Below, piece after piece: positions 13,001 to 28,000 of a stretch of 64,000 nt of DNA. A program made the position numbers and the translations under genes. This stretch comes from Euwallacea fornicatus (taxonomy: Eukaryota > Arthropoda > Insecta > Coleoptera > Curculionidae). The stretch spans positions 1,116,001 through 1,180,000 of the forward strand of contig NC_089565.1 in assembly GCF_040115645.1 (NCBI RefSeq). The letters run 5' to 3'. The first letter of the stretch is position 1. The number at the start of each line of letters is the position of its first letter. The notes below the pieces were generated by a model. It ran no database searches and was not told the DNA's origin. It saw nothing but the letters and a program-made list of their open reading frames with translations.

Positions 13001-16000
13001 TTATTATTGTATGGAACTAAATGGGTCGTCGTTTAGACACTTAATTAAATAAAACATTACTTTATTTTTTTTTGTTTCGATTTATTTCACCGATACTTTT
13101 AAACGGTTTTTTTACTATATGTAAAGGCCGAGCAAACAAATTTCAGCATACTTGTAAAGAGAACTGAAACACCTTTGATGTGATACTTGACCCTCCGCGC
13201 CATTTAAGATTCCTAAAGGGGTTGCCATCTCGTTTAAGGAGACGACTCTACACCTACAAGTTTATGGCCTAAAAATAATCCTTCTTAAAATTAAAATTGA
13301 CATATCTCGGATTTTTTCGAAGAAAAAAATTCCGTTCAAGATATCCCAGGTGGACTGTTTTAAATAAGCCACCCTGTATAACATTACTGCCTACGACTAG
13401 CAGCTAATTCGCCCGGATGTTTTGACATCTCCACAAAAGCCGCATTATATTATTTAACAATTTCGGAGTACTAATCAAACAAACTTCATTTCTGGAAATG
13501 GGGAGAATTAAAGTTTCAATAAGTTTGTGATGAACCGGTAGTGGTCAGAGAAAACACGTTATTGACAACTCGAATGTAAAGCACGTTGCTTTGATCCCAA
13601 ATGATTTTAAATTAATAATTTAATTGTTTTAAATGGAACCTATCTATGTTTGGGTATAAGCATGCGTTATTTAATTGTTACTTGCCTTAGGTTACTGATA
13701 ATTAAATACAGATGTTTTCGAAATAAACATTAATGTTAATATTTCCTATTTACATGAAAAAATGTATAGCTGGGTCTAGCAAGTTGTGGCAATCACTTGA
13801 TTATCCGTGGAATCCCTAATAAGCCAGTATTTGCGTTTACACCAACTGTTTTCAACAAATCAAAGTTAGCACGACCAGAAATGGCAGATCGGTCTAGTTT
13901 TGGTATAGCAACAGGCAGTATCGCCTTACTATTATGTTATTTTAAGTCCTACGAAGGACCACTATCAAGGAACAATGAGGAAGACAAATCTAAAAAAAAC
14001 AGAAATAGAAAATAGCAACGCAAATGAAAAAATTAAAGAATGAATTGACACCTAGGGCTTCACTACGCAATGGTTTGTTCATTTTTATTTCACATGAATA
14101 AAAGTTCGACGAAAATAGTTGCAGAAGCTTTGCAGATCTAAATCTTTTTGATCAACTACTAGTGGTTGTGCGATTACGTCACCCGATCAAAAGTTTCCGG
14201 CGTAAACATTGTTTACTTAGCGAAAAATTGTAATATATTTTTAAAATTCTATTTTCTTCATCCGGGTGCTTGAAAGTAGACTAATACGAACTTAATAAGA
14301 ATTGATAAATTTTGAAATTTACGGCCATCTTAAACCAGCATTTAATAGTTATTTTTGTACCGACGGCGTAGAGCGTACCTACAGCTAAGGTCTTATAAAT
14401 AGCACATCTTTACTATTTCAATTAAATTTTAATTAATTTATTAATTCTAATTATGTCCTGCATTTATATTTATTGATACATAAATATATAATATATACAG
14501 GTCGTCCGGTAAACCTTCAACAATACTTCGCCTGATGGAAGGTCCATTCTTGAGAAGTCAGAAAATGAAGAAATAGCATTAATGAAAATATCACGGATTT
14601 CGAAATATTTACACTTTTTTCAAAATCAACAAAAACTAATATCACCTGATATTTCGTACTGTCACTGTTACACCGGCACTACTTTTTAACCTATGGGCTT
14701 CAAGGTAGCTGCACATCCATTGCTACAGTAGGGAGCAAAAGTGACTTAATAGAAATAAAGTTATCAGGAATCCGTTGAAATAAAAATGTTTTTTTAAAAT
14801 CTGCAGCATACATATAAAATCTATTGATGTGCTTTTGAACAATGACCAATCACGAAACTAAGACAGAAACTTTGCTTCTCTACTTGGAACGGTGTAACAA
14901 TGATACTACGAAATATCAAGTGATGTTAGTTTTTCTCTATTTTGAAAAAAGTGTAAATATTTCGAAATCCATGATATTTTCATTAATGCCATTTTTTCTT
15001 TTCCTAACTTTTCAAGAATGGGCCTTCCCTCAGACGAACTATTGTCGAAGACTTACGGGACACCCTGTATAATATAAAATACTAATCAGTGCTTTACAAA
15101 AGAATTTAACCAGAAAATTAAAAAAATCTGCCACTTATAAATAACACACTTAGGAATAAATCATTAAAAACACAATAGTTTATAAATATTTTGTTGGATT
15201 GCTGCTGTCAATCTAACAGGCATTAACTCAACCAATTTTCAAAAACTTCATTTGGAGTAGGATTCCAAGCCTCTTTGGTGAACCCCCAAAATTCGTCCAT
15301 ATTTCTTACATTTTCGCCATTCTAATCATGTTTTAATCTTTGCTAAAGTTGTTATGTAGGGTTAAGTTCGGGGCTCTGAGCTGGCCAATCCAAAACATCC
15401 ACCGTATTATCCCTAAGCCAATTCTTTAGAATTTTAAATAAATGTTTTGGATCGTTATCTTGTACAAATTTATACGTTACTGGCATAAATTCCTCAACAT
15501 AAGGTTCCATGGCGGATTCTAGAATGTTTTTATATACGAATCGGTCCATAATACTGTCTGTTCTATGAATCGGGCCTACTCCTCTCCAGGACAGAGAAGG
15601 GCATTTTTTCCAAAAATTGAGGTTTTTTGATAAGTACTTTTTTGCAAATTTAATTCTACGAAGCCTATTTCTTCTAGAGACAAGCGGCTTTTTTCTAGCT
15701 TTGTAACCATGAAGATTTGCTTCATTCAGTCTTCGTTTGATGGACTCTAGCGATAATTTTATACCACGATTTTTAATAATATGTCTTCTAATTTTTCTGA
15801 CTTAAAAAAGAATTCGCTTTGCCAATTCTTACAATAATTCTGTCTTCTGGTTCGGTAGTTTTTCCGCCCTCAAAATGCCCTAACTTTATTTTGAACATTT
15901 TGTCTATTATTATATAGACGAACACTGCAAACTAATTTTTTTAAACATCTTAAATTTGAAGCTATTTAAAAAATAGATTATCGCTCGTTTTTAAGGTGTA

Positions 16001-19000
16001 CAGTAAGAGTACACCTTTCAGGTTCACAATGCTTTTTTCTCCCCACTAGAAAAACTTTTATAAATTTAATAATTATTTAAAATACAGAAAAATAAGTTTA
16101 CTTACTATTTCAAGCAATTATAACAACACAAAAAGTATTTTCAAAATCTTTATAATAAATGTGCTATTTAAACGCCGAATAAAAAATTATAATTTTTTAT
16201 TTAAAAGAAAGAATCGATGAAACACATGCCAATATCAACTGATTATATTTTTTGTATTTGTGACAAAAACATCATATTAAACATTTCAATTTCTATAAAT
16301 ATTATTTTCTTGCAAGTGTGCTATTTATTAGACCTTAACTGTATATCACACAGTATACGTATGCATATTAAATTCGACTTTTGCTCTGTTAACACGGAAA
16401 AGAATTCTATAGTGCTTTAAGATATTATATAAGTAAAAAAAAATTATTAATTGTTTAATATTAAACTTTTTTTTTCAGGATTAGTGAGTGCAGGTCACTG
16501 GAAATACGATGATGAAGGTAAGTAAATTCCCTTACTTGATGTGTGCAGAGTGATCAAATGTGGATTGTTTTTACAGAAAACCCCAATATCAAGAATAAAT
16601 ACAATAAAATGAGTATAATTATTGTGGGCTCAAATTTTGAGAAATTTTGAGCCGTCGTACTTCATGGTAAGCGTTTCCATACCTGAGACACAGCAATATT
16701 CAAGTATTGCTGATTTTGATCAACGCCTCAAATTTTGTTATCTGACAAAACAATCAAATTTTAGTTAAATCACTATGTGAAGAGTCTTCAAGAGTGCTAC
16801 TACATTTTTGTGATGTTCCATTTAGTCGTGTTGGAAAAAGAAATTCCTTCGTACTAATATACAGTGTGTTTCAAATTGGTAGGCCAATCCGCTAACCGGG
16901 GATTCCTTATACGAAAACAATAAGACTTTCCTTATGACACTTCTTTCATTCGTGCTTCATACTCATTACACAGGGTGTTTGAAGTTAGTTTAAAAAATTT
17001 TTGTTAATATTTTGTTTCTTAACATGTTTCAATAAAATTTTGCAGTTATGTATAGTTTGATTAGATGCAAATTTTTTATTATATAGGCCAAAAAAATTTG
17101 GAGAAACAATAGTGAAAATGGGGGGCTGTGTACACGTTTTCCCCCCAACTTTTTTTGTGTTCGCCAATGGTGTATATGTTTCGTTATTCAAATTAGTTGT
17201 TTCTTTATGTAGATTTCTTCATTCTTATAAAATTTTTATTTACAGTGTACTTTAGAATATATTACAGCTTATTATCCCCAAATACGCCGCTTCCATTATT
17301 TATTTATTTAATTAACCACATCAGGAAGATTAAATGCCCAAATTACCCATTACAATCCGGGTATTAGAATGAAAATGATTGGTTTTTAAATGGAAAATAA
17401 ACATATTAATAAGTGCAACGTACATCAAGCCCTAAAACTGAAAACATGCATGTTTTGGAACTACGTTATCGACATGAATAAAAATGAAAGCCACGTATTG
17501 GCGTTCAACAAGCTGAAATATCTTCTAAAGTAAGCTGTAAACCAAAATTTTATAAGAATGAAAAAATCTACATAAAGAAACAACTAATTTGAATAACGAA
17601 ACATATACACCATTGGCGTGCGCAAGAAACGGTTGGAGGGAAAACGTGACTCCATCCCCATTTTCTCCTAAACTTTTATCGAAATAATAGGAAATGTACG
17701 CTTAATCGAACTATATATCACCGCAAAATTTCGTTCAAATATGTTAAGAAACGCCCAAATTATTAACAATAGTAATTTTGTTTTACTAACTCTAACACCC
17801 TGTGTGATGATTGTAAAGCGTCAAAGAAAAATGTGCCACAAGGAAAGTCTAATTATTTTCGCGTAAGGAATCTCCGGTTGGCGGATTGGCCTACTAATAC
17901 AGGACACCCAGTGCAAAGCAAAAATTTTGATAATCTCTATTTTTATACTCTATACTAAGTTCCGCCGATTCACAGAAAATTTTTAGTGATAAAATGAGAA
18001 TTAAGTGCTCATTTAAGGTCCACGTTTGGGGGGTCGGGGAATATATAATAACAGAAATTTATATAACCGTCATAAAGACACTTTTAGCTTTATCGAATCG
18101 GCGAAAAACTACAACTCGTCTAAAGTAATAATAAAAGATCAAAATATGTAGAAATGACTACACTTGCGGCCTAAGAATGGTCATTTTCATTAATTTGAAA
18201 AAATATCCGTCCAGTAGAAATCCAAAAATTGAAGTACTTGTTCGACAATTTGACAAACCAAATTCGGGGCGTAATTTTGACAATTTCGTGCCAATCACAC
18301 CATTTAATGCAGACTTTAGAGTTTCGTGTAGATGCTAAAATAATCCCAATACCCATCAAATTATTTAAAATTACATTTCTAATTTTAGACTTCCTACTGA
18401 TATTGTTAGTCAGATCTCACTTGCCAGCTAACAAGTGGAATTTTAACGTGTTTCTGCTACTGTAATAATCTTTGTGGTCTGGCCTGGGGAGATTTACTGC
18501 ACTAAATATATTATTAATTCAGAAAGGAAAATACCGAAATTTTTGACATGTGTTATTACCAGACACATTTGAGAAACTCTTAAAATCACCGAAGGAACGT
18601 TATAGTGTATCATTATGAAGGGACAAACAATTAAGAATATTTAAAATTATCAATGGCAACAATCCTCAGCTGTCCATTTGTTAGCTCAAATTTGAATTTA
18701 TCTTCTTTAGTTACCGTTCTGCTTGCAGTTCTACGAATTAGTAATGGGTAGGAATAAAACGAATATTCCATAATCTACTGTTTTGTACATAGAAAATACA
18801 TGGAATAACTATTGCACTAGGCATAGTTGTAGCATCATTTTAATGAAAACGCCAGATTGTTAAAATACCAAATTATCACCATAACTAAAAAATAAGTGTC
18901 GATGATTACGAATTGGCATGACTCATCATACGAAATGAGCATTGATTTTTATGAAGCAACCTGCCAATTTCCGCTCAATAATTTAGCGCACAAGTTGCAA

Positions 19001-22000
19001 TAAAGCTGAATTAAATTTTCCGGAAACTCTCGAAAACTCGCTCTCCCAAATTTTCCCTTTTCCACATTTTCGCTGCCATTGTACACCATGATTTGTGTGG
19101 GCTCCTGCCTCGTTTCCTAGGAAATATTAAGAGCAAGAGAGAATCCATATTGACCAAAATCGCCTAAACTTTGGTCAACGCTAGTTCCCTTCAAATCAGG
19201 TTTTTAATTGAGGAAACATGTAAATGCGTGCGTCGTATCATTATTTATGTTGTTATTTACAGTTAAATAAAATTCTGAAATATTTAATAACTCGTTAACA
19301 ATCAGATTTGACATTCTGATTTATTTTATTATTGATAATATGAATTTTCAATTGTGGTTCAGTGATAAATTTCCTACATGTGACATCATTGAAAATTAAA
19401 CTTAATTAATGATGCTTGCCAGGATAGGATAGTGAGCATATAAAGCACCATTTATTTTCGAAAAGTGTTGCTTGGCACAAAATTTGATAGCATTCTATTT
19501 ATGTCACTTCTAAACGTAATGTATTTTTTGGAGGTATGTGCAGTATTTGTTATATAATTTGAGTGTATCACATATTTGATTGAGGACATAATAGGTGCAC
19601 AAAAAGAAACTGAGCAATGCAGTTATATGCAATAAAAAACATACTTAGACACGTTCAATTCGCCTGCAATTGTAAGCAGGTGTTGTTTATTTATGACTTT
19701 TTATATGATAAAAGTTTCAGTTGCTCAGGAGCTGTAGTTCAGTGTACAAAACGTAAATAGAGACATGGAAATTTCCAAGCAAATTTGAGAATATTTATGT
19801 TGTTCTGTTTTAAACTGAAAAAAAAAATGCTGCTGAAACAACAGAAATGGTTAATTCGGCTTGGGGAGATGATTCTGTTGGTGCTTCCACTGTTAGGAGA
19901 TGGTTTAAGAAGTTTAGTGAGGAAAATTTTGTCTTGAGGACGATCTACGTGCGGGTGTCGAAACAAAAGTTTCAAGACGAAGAACTGCAAACTTTACCGG
20001 ATGAAAATCCATGCCAAACTGAAAAACAGCTTGCAGAGCGGTTAGGAGTAACTCTACAAGCAGTTTCAGTTCGATCGCATGGAATGGGAAAAATTCAAAA
20101 AGCAGGAAAATGGGTTCCTCATGAGCTAACCGAAGACAATAAAAATCGAAGAGTTGACATCTGCATGAACTTGCTTTCTCGGTATAAAAGAAAGAATTTT
20201 CTGCATAATATTATTACGGGAGATGAAAAGTGGATTTTGTATGACAATTCTAAGCGCAGAAAAACATGGGTCGACCCAGGCCAGCCATCCACATCAGTTG
20301 CAAAACCAAACATTCATGCCAAGAAAATCTTACTGCGTGTCTGGTAGGATTGTAAAGGAGTCGTTTACTATGAGCTTCTGGAACCCGGTCAAACTGTTAC
20401 AGCTGATCGTTATCAGGCCCAAATGATCAAATTAAGCGATGCTCTGAAAGAAAAAAGACCATTTACGGGCCAAGGAAGTTGGAAGGTGATATTGCTGCAT
20501 GATAACGCTCGTCCGCATACAGCTAAACCGACCCAGGAACTCATCTTCTCGTTAGGCTGGGAAATACTCCAGCATGCGGCGTATTCTCCAGACTTGGCTC
20601 CTTCCGACTTCCACTTGTTCAGATCCATTCAGTCTCATTTAGCTGACCAACGATTCTTTAACGTTGAAGATATTCGAAAATGGCTCGATAACTATTTTTC
20701 GTCGAAACCACTAAGTTTCTGTCACGAGGGCATCCATCGTCTACCCAGTAAATGGCAAAAGACCATAGACAGTTATGGAAATTATTTTGATTACTAATAT
20801 TTTCAATAACTGTGTTTTTAATGAAGCTTAATTTCACCAAAAAATGCTCAGTTTCTTTTTGTACACCTATTACTTTTGTAAGAATTGTTGCCTCGATTTC
20901 ATCTACTTTTTTCAGCGAAAGTTATTGCACACTAGGTGAAACCAGCATATGTACAGCGTTCTTTTCTAAATTTTTAAGCCTTCCCTGTATTATTCTAACA
21001 AGGCAAATTTTTTGTCAGCATCATGTTTTTTGGTCCACTGTGAGAGTGAATGGATCCCCCGTCAAATGTACTAACGTTTTTCTTGTTCATATCGAACAAT
21101 TTTATTTTATTTATTACTGCCACACGGCTGCGCGTTGCGTTTTACAGTACGATGCGCGTGCTTTAAGGGCCTTCTTACATGCTCATATTATAACAATATA
21201 TTATGCATCATAATCGTGGAGTACATCATTAGGAACTGACCATCAAGTTTATATCACAAGGAGCGGATATGGGATATAAGAATTTTATAACTCTAGTGTA
21301 AGTATGAACTTTCCCCACTAATACATTTGATCATATAGCAATAAACTGACCAGATTTGAACATAAATTAAATCCCAAACACAAAAGATAATATATCTCGA
21401 CTCAAAACATCAATAGTAACGTTTCATTTGACATTATTTACCATAATAACCATAAATGAAACAACAATGGGGATGATAACGACATGGTAACCAATTTGTT
21501 CATTAGCTGTTTATAGACGAATATAGGCCACTATCCGTATCTTGGAAACTATGACTAGGAAAAAGTTGAAACTTGGGCATCATACTAAGTGAAGGTGATC
21601 TATTGATTAAAAATATTTTCATGAAAATACCACTTCCGGTCATATCGGAAATGAATGTCAACTCGCTTATTTTGAATGGAACATCCTATATATTATAACA
21701 AATTTCGATTCTGTGGAACATTATGAGTATTTTTCGTGTATAGTGTTCTATATCTATATCTAAATGTAACCGTTTTCATTTTATTTAAAATAGAACACTT
21801 CAATGTTCGGTACTTATTTTTGGTGTTAAATGTGTATTCGTTGAAGAAATAGGGGGTTCCTATTTAAAAAATTTGAGTTTTTTACAATTCTTGAATGATA
21901 ATTTTGGACTCTCTTTTTGAATACCCTGTATGAAAAAACTTGCTTTACCTCACTGATCCAAGAACTATGAAGCATTTTGTACAATAGCACGGAATTATAT

Positions 22001-25000
22001 TGTAAAATATTTTGCCATTTTCGAATCATTAGAAAATACATTCATGGCTGAAACTCTAATTTTTTTGGAAAGTTCTAAATATTTCGAAAACCGTGAAAAT
22101 TAGGTAGAGAACACTATACACGAAAAATATTCATATTGTTCCACAGAATCGAAATTTGTTATAATATATAGGGTGTTCCGTTTAAAATAAACGAGTTGAC
22201 ATTCATTTCCGGTATGACCGGAAGTGGTATTTTCACGAAAATATTTTTAAACAATAGATCACCTCCACTTTAGTATGATGCCCAAGTTTAAACTTTTTCC
22301 TAGTCATAGTTTCCAAGATACGGATAGTGGCCTATATCCGTTGGACACCCTGTATGCGGATCATTATTAGCCTAGCGACATACCTTACGAAACCAGAGTT
22401 TTAGTGCTACAAATGTGTTTGTTAGATTTGTAAATATATCTTTTTTATGCGCTCGCAAACGAACGACTTATTTATAGATAGATTTACAAGCATTTAAATG
22501 CAGGTCTTGAGAAAGCACCAGTCAAGTGCTATCAAAATCTAGAGATTTATTTCTGAAACAATAATAAATTCAACATATTCAACAAGCTACCGTGAAGTGA
22601 AAATTTATTCTGGTAAATTCCCAACTCATGTTTATAGTGGAAAGTTTCTACAAGCTTTGTCTATGTCAATAGCGTACTCACCAAACAAACAAGTGTCTCT
22701 TTACTGGCAACCAACGCCTTGTACAGCATAGGGAAGGAGGAGGTAGACCTGCTGGAACATGGGAATTTTCAATTTTCAATTTTTAGAATATAAGTTTGGC
22801 AGTGATTTATTAAATCAGACTGTAAGACAAAGGGCAGTCCCCAAATTCCATCTTCAAGTACTTCTGTTTCTTAAGAACGCCACACACGACGCGAGTATCA
22901 ATAAAATTATTAGCTTGTGATAAATCAATAAGATACAGAAAAAGTAATTTTGACAAGTCGATATCTCGAATACGCTAAAATTTAAACATCTTACCTGTTA
23001 GACGATTTTTGTTTAGAATTTCGAAAAAGGTTCAGTTAGTCAATTACATTATTTGTCCCTTTTGAAAATACTACTGACGTGTATTAGGATAATCAGCAAA
23101 AAGTAAACTGCTCTTCAAATGAAGACAGTGCATGTTTTCTGCCTTATTATACTAAAATATAAGTTTATTGTATGACGTGAATGAAAAACTGATGCTCTAA
23201 CAGACAATTTCTCAATGGGAGGTGGGAAGGGGGAAACGTTCAGGTTTGATATTTAACTGATAAGTGCCTGTGTTTCCTTATGGATTTTCCACAAAATTGG
23301 CTTTAGCAACAGACAAAGGACACCGATAAAATAGAGCTTGGAACCTGTTAGGTGCAAGGCCTGTATGAAACTTTATTGCACTTCGTGTAAATTCATTTTA
23401 TTTAAATTTTAAATAAGCCCAAACGAAGGGTTAAGTGCTCTCTACGAAAATTGGATAGCTACTGCCAATTCAGAGTTCAAGGTTGTCAAGTTTTAATTAT
23501 TTAGAAACCGCTCCAACATTAGGACCATAATAAATCAGTTTGTGACCGCAAAACAGTATCATAAAGAGCCCTTTATACTCAAATCGGGCATAAAAATTAT
23601 TGTAATAACACTTTAATAATAACTTTCTTTTCAGTTTAAAGTATGGTATTTTATAAACGACCTCTTCTAAATCTTATGGCGTCCGTGATGGTTTCCATCC
23701 AAAGGTCATTAGTCATTAAAAGTTAGGCTCACATCATCAATATTAAAATTTGTACTAGTGACGTGTAATAAGTTAACGTATCTGGAATAGAGATTAATTA
23801 GTTTCAGATCCATTTTTCAACATTTCAAAATGAACTTGAGGACAAAAAGATAATATCTCGAAAATAGGCGAACATCCAAATAATGGTAAATATACTTTTG
23901 TATTTTCCCAAGGCACTAGAGCTACACAGATATTACAAATTTTGGTTCCACTATTAGCCACGTGACACCATTATGTATACATATGTTGAATGCAGTTCGT
24001 TTTCTCCCGTTTTATCATAATAAAATAGAATAACAGGTTAATAGTAGGAGGTATGTGGTTCACTCTTTATCTAGCAAGGTACTCGGCCACAATATAGTCA
24101 CCTCACTGCAGTTGTGAAATACTTGTAACCCTTACGCCTCAGAACTCTAAGAGCAAATGCGCACTAAGCGAGTACCCATGAGATGGCTGGCCTCATCACG
24201 GGTACCCGCTTAGTGCGAATGTCCCTAAGCGCTACGCGCTAAACTTACCTTAAGGCTGTAATAATGTACCTCACAACCTTGGTGTATAATATACTATTAT
24301 TACTAATGCATTAATATTGCAACTGCTACTGATAATTAACTGAAATTATTATATGCTACTAACACAAGAAATGTTATCAATTTGTTAAAGCGTTTAGTAC
24401 CTTAACAGCTGCGTGCACCTTTGCTGACCACATCGCATTTTTCAAGCAAGGCTGTTTGTCCCAACAGCGGCCCCTCGTATTATGGTTTTAAATGATTATA
24501 TGTTGACTGGATGATGATGGATAATTTGAATGTTGGCCAGGATGGTATTTTGTGCAACTACATGTGAACCAAAAATGGTTACACACAGTTGCACAATTGA
24601 ACAAATTTTTAGAAACTTACGTTACTTACTATAGATAGAAATCAAGTTAGCGTTACTAGTAAGTTGGCGGTTTCATTTCAAGAAATTATATTATCTTGGC
24701 GATACATGTATGAATCTAAAAATACCCACTATAATGAATTAATATTTAATTCAAATATTTATTTTTTACTATGCAAATGAGTTATACAGTATCTTTTTCG
24801 CTGCTGTCCACATGCAGTTTTAGTGATTGCGAGCAAAAAGTAATTAGGTGATTGATAAGTGCGAGGAAGAAAAGCTAGCATTTCGTCCCTTCCACTGTCA
24901 GCCATCGGCTAGCAGCGTTGACTCGCAGGAAGTACGCCTTAATCCGAGAACAGATTATGTCCCACAAAGGGCTAATTTTTCAATCGATACGTTCTAAAAC

Positions 25001-28000
25001 TACCATTTTTACCATGGTATATATAGAGATAAAACTACATTCAAATCTAACGTGGAATTTGTGTTGAAAGAACGCATTCAAATTTGCATGTATGCGCGTA
25101 ATTTGCCTCCTCCAAAATCACATAGAACTACACCCCCCCTCGTATTAAGACGTACTGCTTGCGAGTCAATGACGTTAACCGATCGTTGACAATAGAGGGG
25201 GAAAACGATAGCCTGTCTCCCTCACACTTATCAATCGTCCAATTGCCTTTCGCTTGCACTCATGCAAACTCCATGTACATAGCAAAGAAAAAGGTAATGT
25301 ATATCCATCCTGTAAGAACATATAAACAATGTGTTGTTAGTTTCGTTTCTTACATAAGTCTCAAAAAAACACTAAAAGCATCACCAGTGTTTTAGCTCAT
25401 AATTGTCATGGGCATCTTGGCGAACGGGACAAATTGATTCAGTCATGTGTCCCGGGTTCAAGTTCTAGACAAGCTCTAATGGTACAAGAATCATGTAAAT
25501 TAATACAATTTTTTGCACATAAGGTGCAAAATTTAATTTTGTAAATCCTCTAGCCTACAGGACCAGACAAATTTTGTTTTTCATCTCCGCTTAGCAAAAA
25601 CGTATTAGTCATGCCGGAAATGAATTTTCTGATAGTATTTCCTTAGCAAGCATAGAGGCATCATAAAAAACGTTTTATGCACGTTACAGCTCTAATCGTT
25701 GATTATATTGCATTCGTTGTAAAATAGTATTTTATATTATAATTGTATAAAGAGACCCTTAAAGCACGCGATATATTCCAAAACATCACGCAGTGCGGAG
25801 GGCTTTGTCAAATGCAAGAGCTACTTTACGCTAATATTATTGAATATTTATTTCACAAATGCATTAATATTGCCGGTTATTGACGTATAAGCGTAAAGTG
25901 CGTTATGAATTTCTCAAAACGGTTGGATATGTATGTCCAATTTTTCAAAATTTTTTTTCACGATTACAGCTCACTGCGGCGTACTATAATAGTCAATTAT
26001 GATACATGCGTAATGAAACCTATTTTATGTTGTTCGCATTTATGAAATAATCCTGCGTTGCCGTGGAAAGCAAATGTTTTTCTTATGTATATAGGGTGTC
26101 TATTCATCAAACTGAGTAAATATTTTCAGTAATACAATTTTGGCACCTATAATGGAAAGAGACACCAACTTTAATATTTAAAATGATGCATCCTGAATAT
26201 TATTTATTATTTTAAATTCTTTCCAGACTCTAAGAATATTTCACTTAGTCATAGCCCATATCTTTTTCAACTGAAATTGGTCTCAAAAACCCCCGATGGA
26301 AAATTTTGTGCCAATGTCAGTGCTTTGTAAAATAACCCATTGAGAATGTCGAAAACTAAGTTTATATTTTTATACTTAAATGTTAGAGATCATTCCACCA
26401 TTGGGTATTTATCCTAGCTATGTGCTATTAATTATGGTTCACCCTGTATAAAGCCTACTAATTTCAAAAGAAGCATCGGTGAAGCTCCAATCCGCAGGTC
26501 CAACCTAATAACATAGGTACTTACATTTTTAAGTGGATAATAAGTTTATACGAACACCTCGTGTGTATGTATGCCTAGTAGTACCTAAACTGATAAAAAA
26601 AAAAGAAATTTAAATCTGTTAAGTTTGTAATATTGTTTTGCATATTCATTTCTCTAATTCTTTGGTAGATACCTCTAATATGCGACAATAAGAAGTAGTG
26701 AGAGATTGATTGACCTAATTGAATCCCTTAAATGACTAGGTCGGTAAACGCAAAAATAACACCGTGTGTCACAACTGATGATGTTCATAAGACCAGTTTA
26801 TAGATAAAAAGGTGTCAAAGGGATAATTTGTTATAAAATTGATGTTGAATCTAGCGGATAGCTTCGTGAACTTCACCGTTATTAAAGTCGACTTAACGAA
26901 TAATCGGTATGGTGTAAGGCTCGCGATCAGATCCGTACTCTTTCGAGCTCTGAATTCGGTTCAAAACACAATATGATTTACAATTTACACAATTTTTATA
27001 TCATATGAATGTTAAAAGTCACGTGATTTTTAAATCATAATATGTTTTTATCCTAAATCACAAGTCCAAATAAGATCCTCATACACCTTGTCGGAATAGC
27101 ACCACGTGGTTCCTACAAGGAGATGTTTGTGGATTAGATGACTAACTTAGACTCATATTTTTGCTTTTATTGTTTCAGTTTATATTTTTTTGCCTAGATT
27201 ACTGTTAGTTCAGATTGGACCTAATCGCACGTGACTAAAACGAGCAATCGGCCTAGAGGACTGACACCTAAAAAATAAGCATCGATCGTTGCATTACAAT
27301 TTTTCAACTCTGAAGAGCTTTTTTCATCAATCGCATTGAATGATGTCAATCTTAAGTGAGATATAACGTGTTGATTAATGGTCAGTCTCTATGTTGACTT
27401 TGATGTCAATTTTAATGGTAAGACACTATTCACGAGTTTAAAAAGATAACGTTTATGATACTTTGCATTAATCGAAAACATAATTTTCCTCTCTTAAAAT
27501 GAACATTGATGCGGGAACGCAGCCCGACATTCATGGGAGCATTATTGAATCATGCAAATAGCCTTTTTCAAAAAGTCACCTACAATGGCAATAATTAAAC
27601 AATGACATAAAGCGAAATGACACATGACAAAAACTTAATGTTTTTGTCAAGTGTCATATTTATAACCTATCTGTGTCCATTGGATAAACGTCAAGTGAAA
27701 TAACAATAGAATGGTGCTCTACTTATTTATGAATTGAATTGAATATTATCTTGATTGGTTGATTTTGTGCAAACTTAGCAGCCTACCATCAAATCGTGCA
27801 CTGAGAAGCAAAGCGTATATGAATACGAGTAATCATGTTGTCAATAACTAAATTGTTTAATTATTTTACCGTAATGGTTGTATACATGGTTGTAGAAAAA
27901 GTAGAGTTTAACATGTCGAAACTCGCTTTCTATAACCCAAGCCTTTTTTACGTTTATCACTGCGTTTTACACTTTTTGACAATATTATTTTGAATTCGAT

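Larger units (their letters stand above)
22353..26091. other. Carbonic anhydrase intron 2, mostly anonymous
   Basis: No coding region seen. Apart from the hairpin at 24160 and the SINE-like block at 25405, a diverged repeat around the 15-mer CCCTTAAAGCACGCG (25756-25770) recurs inverted at 21155-21169. Confidence 0.35.

Noticed and set aside
20119..20313. Minus-strand frame across the mariner transposase
   Set aside because: Shadow of the + strand transposase with its TGDEKW and PNIHAKK motifs.
25159..25395. 78-codon open frame
   Set aside because: No domain or conserved pattern could be seen, and no splice context supports it.
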